Shown piece by piece: positions 45,242 through 54,845 of a DNA stretch of 64,000 nt. Both the position numbers and the translations under genes were made by a program. Under the pieces are notes generated by a model, which saw only the letters and a program-made list of their open reading frames with translations, did no database searches and had not been told where the DNA came from. The number at the start of each line of letters is the position of its first letter. Positions within the stretch are counted from its first letter, which is position 1. Origin of the DNA: Crocinitomicaceae bacterium. GTDB lineage: Bacteria; Bacteroidota; Bacteroidia; Flavobacteriales_D; Crocinitomicaceae. Location of the stretch: the NCBI GenBank assembly GCA_029238665.1, contig JAQWFQ010000012.1:155714-219713 (forward strand), read 5' to 3'.

Positions 45242-46267
45242 CTAGTGGTTACGCACTTGGTTCAGGCAAACCTGTACAATATCCCCCATTTTTTTACAAT
45301 CCAAAAAAGAGTTGTCGCTGTAGTGTTTTGCCAGGTTCTGTTTTAATTGCGAGATGTGTTTAGGGAGCGACAATTCATCTTGGATCATAACCTCCATCAA
45401 TTTTCGAATCTGGTATTCAGACAAGCGTAAGCGTTTAGCCATAAGCGCCCGTTCTTCTAGTTTATATTGTTCTACCACCTCTGGGTCCATGTGTTTCATG
45501 GCAAGTTCAACATAGGGACTGTTTTCTTTGTAGTATTGAGGAAAGTAAATGTTTTTTCGCCCTTCAAAACTCTGCTGGTCAAAATCAATTGCTCGAATAC
45601 GGTATTGAATTTGATCAAAGTCGGGGGTCATATCAACCACAAAGTTATACGAACGCATATCACCGAGTAAACGAATAAAGCATCGCTCGTTAAACTTCAC
45701 AAACTCTTTGGCCAAACGCACTTCGTTATGCCCCTCTTGCTTTAAATTTTCGGCAGTAAACTGATCGCCTGGTATACCAACAATGTGTTCTTCTATAATC
45801 GTGTCTTGATACACCAAATAATTTATTTTATTGGGCGATAAAATATGTTCTAGTTCTAAACCGTAAATACGAGAAGCATCTGCTTTTTTGATATAAAAGT
45901 AATCGTAGTTGTCATTTAGTTGATTGATTATTTTAACCCTAAATGGCTGTGAATTTCCAAATGCGCAGAAGTCGATTCTTGCAACTGAAAGGTGGTCTAT
46001 AAGTGTGGTTCCATCAGATTTTAAAATAGAATAAATCTCCGTTAAACCCGCGTTCAATTCTTCCATTTCAGACTCCGAATACAAGGCTGTTTCCCATAGG
46101 GTTGAATTGCCATTTTTATCATCTAAAGGGACCGATGAGAAAAAGTGTTTTAGGTCTATATATCGAACAGGAATTTTAATTTCCCGGGAGTATTTTCGTA
46201 GGTAATCCATTAAAGAATTACTGATTGGATAGGAAGGTTTTTTAATTGAAATATGATTTTCATGCAT
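45242..46267 (-). CDS. Conserved hypothetical, possible kinase-like fold
   Basis: 341 residues, soluble. Not recognised as a named family. Features in order resemble a kinase-like fold: FYIKKADAS (possible ATP-binding Lys), LELEHIL (possible helix-C Glu), RLLGDMRSYNFVVD (a D-x4-N pattern, as in catalytic loops) and RAIDFDQQSF (possible metal-binding Asp like DFG). The C-terminal 90 residues are helical. These are inferences from spacing only. The ATG at 46267 is divergent from the large outer-membrane gene. Confidence 0.6.
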   Translation of the reverse strand: MHENHISIKKPSYPISNSLMDYLRKYSREIKIPVRYIDLKHFFSSVPLDDKNGNSTLWETALYSESEMEELNAGLTEIYSILKSDGTTLIDHLSVARIDFCAFGNSQPFRVKIINQLNDNYDYFYIKKADASRIYGLELEHILSPNKINYLVYQDTIIEEHIVGIPGDQFTAENLKQEGHNEVRLAKEFVKFNERCFIRLLGDMRSYNFVVDMTPDFDQIQYRIRAIDFDQQSFEGRKNIYFPQYYKENSPYVELAMKHMDPEVVEQYKLEERALMAKRLRLSEYQIRKLMEVMIQDELSLPKHISQLKQNLAKHYSDNSFLDCKKMGDIVQVCLNQVRNH

Positions 46268-46376
46268 TCGATTAAATTAGGTAATTTTAAACACTTGTAG
46301 AAGCATAAAGCTTCAAAAGTCAAACTTTAATGTGCTTTAAACACGATTTTTATCCTTGCAACGTTGTACATTCGTG

Positions 46377-49300
46377 ATGATGTCTATTTTTTTGAAGCGA
46401 CTCGTATTATTTATACCCTTCGTATTGCCTTATTGTGGCATGGCGCAGGTGTCAAATATCCGGGTAAAAACGCTGGGTATTCACGCAGATACGGTCCAGT
46501 TAGACACCCTTAGTATTTACCCGAATTCATTCAAGCTAAGCTGTGGCGGGAGCTCCCTTTCAGCAACTGATTACACCCTTGATTATGCGGCATCTACCCT
46601 TTTTTTACACACGAAATGCAAAGGTGTATTAAACGTAGAATACCGTGTTTTACCAATGAATTTGTCAAAAACATATGCCAAACGAAATACAGATATTATT
46701 TATTCAAAAGAGAAGGGGTTTCGAGAGCGTTTCTTAATTAGTAATACAAGCTCTGCAACAGATATTTTTGGCGGAGTAGGGCTAGCTAAATCCGGAAGTA
46801 TTTCACGAGGAGTTTCCTTTGGTAATAATCAAGACTTGGGGGTGAACTCAAGTTTAAACCTTGAAATTTCGGGTCAAATTGCACCAAACTTAAAATTGGT
46901 AGCTGCTGTTTCGGATGACAACCTGCCAATTCAACCCGATGGAAATACGAATACGTTAAAATCGTTTGATCGGGTTTTTATAAACGTATACAATGATCGT
47001 TTTAAAATGATTGCAGGTGATTTTTGGTTGGATAAACCAAGGGGCTATTTTATGAAATATAAAAAACGTGCTCAGGGCTTAACAATTGATTACCGTTGGA
47101 CAGCAGATACAATAAATTCATGGAAAACCCATGTAAGTGGAGCATTGTCTAAAGGGAAGTTCCAGCGTCAAATTATACAGGGAGGTGAGGGAAATCAGGG
47201 GCCTTACCGTTTAAGTGGCGTAGAAAATGAACCGTTTATTATTATTTTAAGTGGTACAGAAAACGTTTTTTTGGATGGAAAGTTACTTGAACGTGGACAA
47301 GAGTATGATTATACCATAAACTACAATACATCTGAAGTAACATTTTCAGCACGAAACCAAATTACCAAAGACAGTAGAATTGTTGTGGAATTTCAATATT
47401 CAGATCAGAACTATCCTAGATCGCTTTTTCAAACTTCGACAACCTATACATCAAAGGATGTTAAGTTTTGGCTGAACGCCTATTCGGAACAAGACGCAAA
47501 AAACCAATCGCTCCAACAAGACTTAAGTTTAGATCAAAAACGTCAGTTATCTGAAATTGGAGACACATTAAACTTAGCACGAATTTCAAGTGTTGATTCT
47601 ACGGGCTATTTCGACAATCAAAACTTATATAAGCTAATCGACTCTCTGGGTGTTGACTCTGTATTGGTTTACACTGTTCATCCAGATTCTGCTATTTACC
47701 GCGCAACATTTGAATATGTTGGTTCAGGAAATGGAAACTATGTATTCGAACGTTTTAATGCGCTGGGGAAAATCTATAAATGGGAGGCTCCAGTAGCAGG
47801 TATTTCTCAAGGAGATTACGCCCCTTCTCGTTTAATTATTACTGCTAAACAGCGTCAGATGGTTACCGCGGGAATAGATGTACGCTTAGGGAAATTTATG
47901 AATCTGGAGTCTGAGCTCAGCTATTCTAAAAATGATATAAATACTTTTTCACGTTACGATAGTAAAGACGACCATGGTTTTGCTGGAAGGATAAAGTTGA
48001 ATGGGGTAATACCACTTTCAAAGGATAGTATTCCGAATTGGACCTTACACACAAAAGCGGAAACGGAGACGCGAGACAGAAACTTTAACCCAATTGAAAA
48101 TTATCGAAGTGTTGAGTTTGACCGCGACTGGAATACCCGTAATAAGGAATACCGTGGAAATGAGGTTGTATCTAATTTGGGATTCGATTTCAGAAGAAAG
48201 CGTACTGGGAATATCAACTTAGAGGCACAGCATTATATTATTGGAACTGATTTTGAAGGACTTCGAGGAGGGCTCAATGGACAATGGCGACAAAAAGGAT
48301 TTCAAGGAATTCTTGAAGCAAGTTATTTGTCTAGTAAAGCTGACAATACAACAGAATTTATTCGACATAAGTCTGAATTTTCGCAGCGTATAGGTTGGTT
48401 GAAAATTGGCTATAAGGATGACCACGAGTTGAACCGTTACAAGACGGGTGTTTTAGATCCAATTAGTTATCAGTTTTTCGATTACCAGGTATACCTTTCA
48501 AATGGCGACTCGACTAAAAACCAATACCGTGTGTTTTATAGAGAGCGGTATGATAAGCGATCAGATAGCATACGTTTAACCCCAGTTGCAAAGGCTAAAT
48601 CTATCGGGGCTGAACTAAAAATAACACAGTGGAAACGTCAAAAGTTAAGTTTCGTTTCGAGTTATAGAGAACTGCGTATTGAGGCACCAGACTTAATTGC
48701 CCAAGCCCCAGAAAACACATTATTATCTAGGGTGGAACACAGTGTTAAAATAGCAAAAGGAGCATTAACGTTGAACACCTTTTATGAGGTAGGTTCGGGG
48801 TTAGAGTTGAAGCGTGAGTTTTTATATATCCAAGTAAATGATGGCCAAGGGGTGTATACTTGGATCGATTACAACAGCGATGGCATAAAGGATTTGAACG
48901 AGTTTGAAATTGCTCAATTTGTAGATCAAGCAAGTTATATCCGGGTATTTACACCGAGTAATGAATATATTAAAACATTCTCGAATGAATACAACCAAGC
49001 GTTAAATTGGAGACCTGAACGAATTTGGCACTCTAAAAAAGGGGTATTGAAATTTTTGTCACGTTTTTCAGATCAGGCACGCGTTCGAATCAATCGTAAA
49101 ACCAATTCATTTGATGGCATTGATGCGTTTAATCCATTCTTGTCACGAATTGCAGATACAAGTTTAATTTCTACAAATTCCAACGTGAGAAATACGCTGT
49201 TTTTTAATCGTACTTCGCGTATTTTTGGTGCTGAATATGCGTATCAAAATGTTCGAAACAAGACCTTATTAGCAAGTGGATTTGATTCAAGGTTGATTGC

Positions 49301-49820
49301 ATTTCACGAGCTTTCTATCCGTTGGAACATCAAGCGAAAATTTACAATTAAACTGGCGGGTAAAATAGGGGAGAAGGCCTCTGAAGCAGACTACACTTCA
49401 GGAAGGGATTATGCTATAGAACATCAGGTTGTGGAACCAAGTTTTGTTTATCAGCCCAATACTGCATTTCGAATTACATTAGATGCAAGGGGTTCTCAAA
49501 AACGAAATGCTCAAATTTTAGGTGGAGAATTAGCTAAGGTTTATGAGTTAGGATCAACGTTTAAGCTGAATAAAGTAGAGAAAGGATCCATGCAAGGAGG
49601 ATTGAAAATGGTGCATATTGAATATACAGGGGTACAGAATTCAGCCCTCGGATTTGAAATGTTAGAAGGGTTGAAGCCCGGTGTAAATTACACCTGGAAC
49701 TTTGGATACCAGCGATCTATTGCTAAAAATATGCAATTATCTATCCAGTATAGTGGTCGAAAATCAGAAGACAATAAGATGATTCATTCCGGTGGAATGG
49801 AGGTTCGGGCATTCTTCTAA
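46377..49820 (+). CDS. Large outer-membrane beta-barrel-like protein
   Basis: 1147 residues from the ATG at 46377 (a TTG at 46356 is also in frame but would precede the signal by polar residues). Signal peptide ends CGMAQ. The sequence is beta-rich throughout. Phrases such as ISGQIAPNLKLVAAVSDDN and LPIQPDGNTNTLKSFDRVFI recall repeats in SprA-type outer-membrane proteins, and it ends MEVRAFF with a terminal aromatic. Length is far below SprA (about 2,400). Function unknown. A weak promoter-like TATCCTTG lies upstream. Confidence 0.7.
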   Translation: MMSIFLKRLVLFIPFVLPYCGMAQVSNIRVKTLGIHADTVQLDTLSIYPNSFKLSCGGSSLSATDYTLDYAASTLFLHTKCKGVLNVEYRVLPMNLSKTYAKRNTDIIYSKEKGFRERFLISNTSSATDIFGGVGLAKSGSISRGVSFGNNQDLGVNSSLNLEISGQIAPNLKLVAAVSDDNLPIQPDGNTNTLKSFDRVFINVYNDRFKMIAGDFWLDKPRGYFMKYKKRAQGLTIDYRWTADTINSWKTHVSGALSKGKFQRQIIQGGEGNQGPYRLSGVENEPFIIILSGTENVFLDGKLLERGQEYDYTINYNTSEVTFSARNQITKDSRIVVEFQYSDQNYPRSLFQTSTTYTSKDVKFWLNAYSEQDAKNQSLQQDLSLDQKRQLSEIGDTLNLARISSVDSTGYFDNQNLYKLIDSLGVDSVLVYTVHPDSAIYRATFEYVGSGNGNYVFERFNALGKIYKWEAPVAGISQGDYAPSRLIITAKQRQMVTAGIDVRLGKFMNLESELSYSKNDINTFSRYDSKDDHGFAGRIKLNGVIPLSKDSIPNWTLHTKAETETRDRNFNPIENYRSVEFDRDWNTRNKEYRGNEVVSNLGFDFRRKRTGNINLEAQHYIIGTDFEGLRGGLNGQWRQKGFQGILEASYLSSKADNTTEFIRHKSEFSQRIGWLKIGYKDDHELNRYKTGVLDPISYQFFDYQVYLSNGDSTKNQYRVFYRERYDKRSDSIRLTPVAKAKSIGAELKITQWKRQKLSFVSSYRELRIEAPDLIAQAPENTLLSRVEHSVKIAKGALTLNTFYEVGSGLELKREFLYIQVNDGQGVYTWIDYNSDGIKDLNEFEIAQFVDQASYIRVFTPSNEYIKTFSNEYNQALNWRPERIWHSKKGVLKFLSRFSDQARVRINRKTNSFDGIDAFNPFLSRIADTSLISTNSNVRNTLFFNRTSRIFGAEYAYQNVRNKTLLASGFDSRLIAFHELSIRWNIKRKFTIKLAGKIGEKASEADYTSGRDYAIEHQVVEPSFVYQPNTAFRITLDARGSQKRNAQILGGELAKVYELGSTFKLNKVEKGSMQGGLKMVHIEYTGVQNSALGFEMLEGLKPGVNYTWNFGYQRSIAKNMQLSIQYSGRKSEDNKMIHSGGMEVRAFF

Positions 49821-49839
49821 ATCGACCGAAGCACTAATG

Positions 49840-51150
49840 TTATTTCTTTCGAAAGAAAATTTTAATTGGAACACCCGAAAAATCAAATTCTTCTCGTAAC
49901 CTGTTCTCCAGAAAGCGCTTGTAACTATCCGGAATGTATTGCGGTAAGTTACAGAAAAATGCAAATGCTGGAGCGTGAGAAGGTAACTGTTGTACGTATT
50001 TAATTCGCACGTATTTTCCTTTTAACGATGGAGGAGGTGTACGCTCAATAATTTCAAGCATCACCTCATTAATTTCTGAAGTAGGGATTTTCTTAGTTCT
50101 GTTTTCATGAACATCCATTACAGCTTCAAGCGTTTTGTGAATACGTTGCTTGGTTACTGTAGATGTAAATATGATTGGAACATCATTAAATGGGGCCAAC
50201 TGCTCGCGTACTTTTTCTTCGTATGCTTTCATGGTTGTGTGATCTTTATCAATCAAATCCCACTTGTTTACAAGTACAACAACTCCTTTGGAGTTGCTCT
50301 CTATGATATAGAAGATGTGTAAATCCTGTTTTTGGATGCCTTCCTCTGCATCAATCATGAAAACACAAACGTCTGAATTTTCAATTGCTCTAATTGAACG
50401 CAGTACTGAATAGTATTCAATGTCTTCAGTTACTTTTGCTTTCTTTCGAATACCAGCAGTATCTACAAGCATAAAGTCGAAACCAAAACCTTTATAACGC
50501 GTGTTTATAGAGTCGCGTGTTGTTCCAGAAATCTGTGTAACAATATTTCGTTCTTCACCCGTAAATGCATTTACCAACGATGATTTACCAACATTTGGTT
50601 TACCAACAATTGCAATGTGTGGTAGGCCTTCACCTTCTAAAACGGTTTCATCGTCTTTGTCAAATTCTTTTACTACCTCATCTAAAAGCTCTCCTGTTCC
50701 ACTTCCATTGGTTGCAGAAACATCAAAAACTTCACCTAGTCCTAGTGACCAAAATTCAGAAGACAATCCATAACGGTCAGTGTTGTCTACTTTGTTGGCT
50801 ACAATGAATACTTTTTTTCCAGACTTACGAAGTAATTTTGCAACGGTTTCATCAAGATCGACAATACCGGTCATTACATCGAGCATAAAAACAATTACGC
50901 TTGCTTCGTCAATCGCAATTTCTACTTGCTTTCTGATTTCTCCTTCAAAAATGTCATCAGAACCCTTAACATAACCACCAGTATCAATAACTGAGAAGTC
51001 AGTACCATTCCATTCACCACGACCGTATAACCGGTCTCTAGTAACACCACTAACTTCTTTAACGATCGCTCGCCTAGACTCTGTAAGTCTATTGAATAAA
51101 GTTGATTTCCCGACATTGGGACGTCCTACAATTGCAATAATATTACTCAT
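49840..51150 (-). CDS. der: Ribosome biogenesis GTPase Der (EngA)
   Basis: 436 residues. Two tandem GTPase domains, each with a P-loop (GRPNVGKST and GKPNVGKSS), DTGG or DTAG G3 motifs, and NKVD or NKWD G4 motifs. A C-terminal KH-like domain ends in KIFFRKK. The double-GTPase layout is unique to Der, needed for 50S assembly. Convergent with the large outer-membrane gene across 19 bases; a 16-base palindrome (TTTCTTTCGAAAGAAA) spans its 3' end. Confidence 0.97.
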   Translation of the reverse strand: MSNIIAIVGRPNVGKSTLFNRLTESRRAIVKEVSGVTRDRLYGRGEWNGTDFSVIDTGGYVKGSDDIFEGEIRKQVEIAIDEASVIVFMLDVMTGIVDLDETVAKLLRKSGKKVFIVANKVDNTDRYGLSSEFWSLGLGEVFDVSATNGSGTGELLDEVVKEFDKDDETVLEGEGLPHIAIVGKPNVGKSSLVNAFTGEERNIVTQISGTTRDSINTRYKGFGFDFMLVDTAGIRKKAKVTEDIEYYSVLRSIRAIENSDVCVFMIDAEEGIQKQDLHIFYIIESNSKGVVVLVNKWDLIDKDHTTMKAYEEKVREQLAPFNDVPIIFTSTVTKQRIHKTLEAVMDVHENRTKKIPTSEINEVMLEIIERTPPPSLKGKYVRIKYVQQLPSHAPAFAFFCNLPQYIPDSYKRFLENRLREEFDFSGVPIKIFFRKK

Positions 51151-51186
51151 ATCTTTAAATCGATTTCTAAATGGCCTTAGGGCAAT

Positions 51187-52062
51187 TTAGTATCCGTATT
51201 TCTTTAATTTTTGATCAGATCCTCTCCAGTCTTTGTCAACCTTTACGAATGTTTCTAAGAACACTTTCTTCTCAATGAATTTCTCCATTTCAATGCGTGA
51301 CTCTCGACCAATTCGCTTCAACATTTCTCCTCCTCGTCCGATAATAATACCTTTTTGAGAGTTACGCTCTACAATGATAAGTGCTCTAATACGCGTAATG
51401 TATTCTTCATCAATATATTCTTCTATCTCTACTTGGGTAGCGTAAGGAATCTCTTTTCTACAGTGGATGAATATTTTTTCACGAATCATCTCAGAGATAA
51501 AAAATCGCATTGGACGATCTGTGATCGCATCTTTGTCAAAATAGGGTGGACTTTCAGGAATATGTAAAAGAATTTCATCCCAAACACCATCAATGCTAAC
51601 GCCATGAAGTGCAGAAATAGGGAATACGTTTGCTTTAGGTAAACGTTCTTGCCAGTACGCTAATTTTTCGCCTACTTGCTCTTGGTTTGAAAGGTCCATT
51701 TTGTTAATCAAACAGAGCACAGGAACCTTGACGTTTTGAATGCGTGACAAGGTCTCTACATGATTCATTTCTGTTTCCTTTGTGTCTGTCACAAATAAGA
51801 TAACGTCTGCATCTTTAATGGATGAATTAACGTACTCCATCATGTTGTCATGGAGCTTATATGCTGAGTTGACAACACCCGGCGTATCTGAAAATACAAC
51901 TTGATGCTCTTCGGTATTAACAATACCCATGATACGGTGCCTTGTAGTCTGTGCTTTAGAAGTAACGATAGACAATTTTTCACCCACGAGTTTATTCATG
52001 AGGGTTGACTTACCTACGTTAGGGCTTCCTACAATACTAACAAAACCTGATTTATGCGCCAT
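51187..52062 (-). CDS. era: GTPase Era
   Basis: 291 residues. One N-terminal GTPase domain (GSPNVGKST, DTPGVV, NKMD) and a C-terminal KH RNA-binding domain (GRGGEMLKRIGRES). It assists 16S rRNA maturation and 30S assembly. Located 36 bases upstream of der on the same strand, as in many Bacteroidota. Confidence 0.97.
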   Translation of the reverse strand: MAHKSGFVSIVGSPNVGKSTLMNKLVGEKLSIVTSKAQTTRHRIMGIVNTEEHQVVFSDTPGVVNSAYKLHDNMMEYVNSSIKDADVILFVTDTKETEMNHVETLSRIQNVKVPVLCLINKMDLSNQEQVGEKLAYWQERLPKANVFPISALHGVSIDGVWDEILLHIPESPPYFDKDAITDRPMRFFISEMIREKIFIHCRKEIPYATQVEIEEYIDEEYITRIRALIIVERNSQKGIIIGRGGEMLKRIGRESRIEMEKFIEKKVFLETFVKVDKDWRGSDQKLKKYGY

Positions 52063-52179
52063 TTATTTGATAATTGAACTGCAAAGAAACGGAATTTAGT
52101 TGAAAGAAGGCATTAAAAGTTTAAGGCTTACGTTTATAACTTTAGTCTATGGTGTGCTTTACTGTAAAAACGGTTTCTT

Positions 52180-52887
52180 TTAACAGCGTGCTGTTTTTCG
52201 TTTTTTACCAACCCTTCCTTTATCAATAATTTTATTTAAGTAGCTATGGGCGAGTGGGACCTTACAGGCAGTCCCTCCTACATCAACATTAACTTTTCCG
52301 ATTTGTTCAGCAATCTGTAGCGATTTTTCAGTTAGGGATTCTATATAGGACCCTACTGCAGTTACAAAACCATTCATGGTGTATTTGACCCTGTTTTTTG
52401 ACGTGTGAATTTCATCTTTAACTGTTTCGAGTAGTTTTATATACGCGTTGATATCCAGGTTTTCATCTTCATTTACGGCAGCATAATAGGCTAAAGTCCC
52501 CCAGCCAGCAGAGGCAACGGTCTCTTTTTCGGAATTAATCCATTTTAAACCAAGTTCAAACCCATAGCTCGTTTCTGCCGCTACCCAAGGCACGGCATAC
52601 TCAGACAGGTAAGACCAGTAGGCGCTGTTTACCCAACCTTCAAGTTGTTCCTTTGTGATTTGCGTTTCATCAGCCATTAAGCCTGCTAAATACATTGCAT
52701 CAGAATTTCCTGTAGCGTATAATTCTAAGGCCAACTCATGGTTCTTTTTTGTCTTTTTTAGAATTTTTTTGAGGTTTTGCACTTGAACTCCGAAAAGAGG
52801 TTCTTTTGCCCCGTGTTTCATAAGCGTACTTTTAGTTTGCTCATTTCCGTATTCTTTCAGCTCTTTGAGAATGTCTTTTGCTGTCAT
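52180..52887 (-). CDS. DNA alkylation repair (AlkD-like) HEAT-repeat protein
   Basis: 235 residues, all helical HEAT-like repeats. Motifs YFGV-like PLFGVQVQNLKKILKKTKK at the N-terminus and a GGTACKVPLA sequence near the C-terminus are typical of the DNA alkylation repair family (COG4912). AlkD removes bulky alkylpurines without base flipping. No signal peptide. It starts 26 bases before the T9SS gene region on the same strand. Confidence 0.85.
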   Translation of the reverse strand: MTAKDILKELKEYGNEQTKSTLMKHGAKEPLFGVQVQNLKKILKKTKKNHELALELYATGNSDAMYLAGLMADETQITKEQLEGWVNSAYWSYLSEYAVPWVAAETSYGFELGLKWINSEKETVASAGWGTLAYYAAVNEDENLDINAYIKLLETVKDEIHTSKNRVKYTMNGFVTAVGSYIESLTEKSLQIAEQIGKVNVDVGGTACKVPLAHSYLNKIIDKGRVGKKRKTARC

Positions 52888-52913
52888 CTTACTGGTTATT
52901 TCGTTATGAATTC

Positions 52914-54212
52914 CTATTTTTTTAACACGTTAAAATAAGAGAACCCTTCCCTTGTTTTAACCTTAAGAAGGTATACACCTGCCCGTAATGTTGTTTTATT
53001 TATTGACAGCATGGTTTTATGTAAGTTTTCTTTTCGTTGAAGTAATTTACCATTTATATCAAGGAGCTCAAACTCCAATAACTCAAGGTCAGATTCAATG
53101 AACAAGATGTCGTCAAATGGATTGGGATAAACGCTTATGTTAGCCTCCCAATTTTGATGTATAAGACTTGCTTCAGAACAATTAATTTGAGTTCCAGTTG
53201 TCTCAACTAAAGTACCGTTGTCAACATACCAATTTTCCCAAGTTCCGCCATTTCCTGTTTCCCAGTCACTCAAATCAAATGTGTTGTTTCCATTATTGGT
53301 TCCATTTACCTTGTAAACTTTTACTGCAGTTCCATTCAAGTTCCAGTTCAGTGGTGTAGAGTTGCTGCAATTTTCAGGGTTATAATCGGACAGCTCGCAA
53401 TTTGTTTGAAGAAAAAAAGCAGTTTCTGGATAGGCAGGGTAGTCGCCATAAACCCGAGCTAAGCCATTTTCATCAACACAAACAGCAGTGTATTCATTGC
53501 ATGCAATTCCCTTAGCGGCTATCCCATAGTCGGTTAATATTCGCGCTAAAAACACAACATGTCGCCCTTTTCTGTCAGGGTCATCATAATGCGTATCTGT
53601 AATTACATCATGCATAAAATCAACGTTTAGGAATTCGGTTGAGTCAACTGTAACATCGGAATCATAGGGGTTATTTAATGCTGTTGAAGAGGTAACTGTA
53701 CCATTGCTTGCTGAAAAGTAGTAATTGCTTAAAATAGCCATTCCTGCACTCGTTCCTCCAACAACAATATTCCTGTTTTGAATGGCATCATTGATTAAGC
53801 TGTCTATGGGAGTATTTCGCCAATAAGAAATGTAACTCCATTGATTTCCTCCTGCAAACCAAATTGCTTCTGCGTTCCTGATTTTGTCATGAATATAGCT
53901 TTCGTTTGCTGCATTTGGGTTGTTAAATACAATTGTTTCAACGGAGTTCACAGAAACGCCTAAATCAGTATATAAGTAATTATTATAGCCGTTAGACCCG
54001 CTGGTTCTTAAAACGAGGACATCACCACCATCAGCCCGTTGAAGAAACCACTTCATTGCCTCGTCGTGTTCCGCTGCGCCTCCCATCATACAGGTTCCCC
54101 CTTGTGGGTTTGCGGAGGTCATATTGGTTGGGTTTCCAGTAAAATAGGAAGTGTATAGTTGCGCATAAACTTCGCTACTTAGTAGTAATGCAATAAGTAA
54201 AAACAGTCTCAT
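52914..54212 (-). CDS. Cyanophycinase-like peptidase (S51) with T9SS sorting domain
   Basis: 432 residues. Signal peptide ends VYAQ. The peptidase part has the S51 nucleophile in VVGGTSAGMAIL, LRTSGSNGYN and AEAIWFAGGNQW upstream, and ITDTHYDDPDRKGRHVVF, as in cyanophycinase (CphB). A T9SS type A domain closes the protein (ISVYPNPFDDILF to YFNVLKK). Cyanophycinase cleaves beta-Asp-Arg; an exported form would degrade polymer outside the cell. A second beta region lies between the domains. Confidence 0.85.
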   Translation of the reverse strand: MRLFLLIALLLSSEVYAQLYTSYFTGNPTNMTSANPQGGTCMMGGAAEHDEAMKWFLQRADGGDVLVLRTSGSNGYNNYLYTDLGVSVNSVETIVFNNPNAANESYIHDKIRNAEAIWFAGGNQWSYISYWRNTPIDSLINDAIQNRNIVVGGTSAGMAILSNYYFSASNGTVTSSTALNNPYDSDVTVDSTEFLNVDFMHDVITDTHYDDPDRKGRHVVFLARILTDYGIAAKGIACNEYTAVCVDENGLARVYGDYPAYPETAFFLQTNCELSDYNPENCSNSTPLNWNLNGTAVKVYKVNGTNNGNNTFDLSDWETGNGGTWENWYVDNGTLVETTGTQINCSEASLIHQNWEANISVYPNPFDDILFIESDLELLEFELLDINGKLLQRKENLHKTMLSINKTTLRAGVYLLKVKTREGFSYFNVLKK

Positions 54213-54339
54213 TTCGTTTTAAGTGTTTGCAGTTATGTGACTGCTGTGATTTATTAAAGATAAACGTATTTGAGAGAACTGTGAACGGTTTAGAAATGAT
54301 TTACTAAAAATGGACGTTCAGATTGCCATTGCTGACGTG

Positions 54340-54837
54340 TCATTTTTTCATCTCCTTCTTTAAGTTTTGGTCTACAAGTGTTCTAAAATCCTCCTCTGCC
54401 ATTGTTAAATCCTCACGTTCGTATAGATGAAAATGCCTCATGTTTTCGTGCTTTTCGGCAATTGAATTGGCATAGGATATCTTTCTCATTGTTTCTACTG
54501 AAGCACAGAGACTTTGATGTTTAACTTTTCTGTTGAGCTTATTTCTTTTGTCAACAAGTTTTATTTTGTTGTCAGCCACGATAATCCTCAATGTATCATT
54601 TTGCTCCCCATAATTTTCCAATTCGCTTATCGGGATTTTAACATCTCTATATTGAGCGTAAGATAAACTATACCAATGGTTAAACAGTTGATAGTGTATT
54701 CCAGTGCTGTCCACGTTGATGACCATATGCAGGTGGCCTGGGAAAAATTTTGAGCCTTTTCGTGTGGTGAATGTTTCTTGAGTATAACTTGCTAACCCAA
54801 AACTCAAAGTCAATATGATGGTGAAGATGATTTTCAT
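54340..54837 (-). CDS. Secreted protein of unknown function
   Basis: 165 residues. Signal peptide ending ASYTQ, then a region with paired short strands (FPGHLHMVINVDSTG, YRDVKIPISELENYG) and a highly charged C-terminal helix. I recognise no family. It begins eight bases after the desaturase gene ends on the same strand, so it may be co-transcribed with it. No metal or catalytic motif visible, though several His residues occur near the C-terminus. Confidence 0.6.
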   Translation of the reverse strand: MKIIFTIILTLSFGLASYTQETFTTRKGSKFFPGHLHMVINVDSTGIHYQLFNHWYSLSYAQYRDVKIPISELENYGEQNDTLRIIVADNKIKLVDKRNKLNRKVKHQSLCASVETMRKISYANSIAEKHENMRHFHLYEREDLTMAEEDFRTLVDQNLKKEMKK

Positions 54838-54845
54838 GGGATCTT

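Noticed and set aside
49843..49858. Perfect 16-base palindrome at the der 3' end
   Set aside because: It overlaps the last codons of der (lysine/phenylalanine-rich) and lacks a clear T-run on the plus side; probably composition, possibly a two-way terminator.
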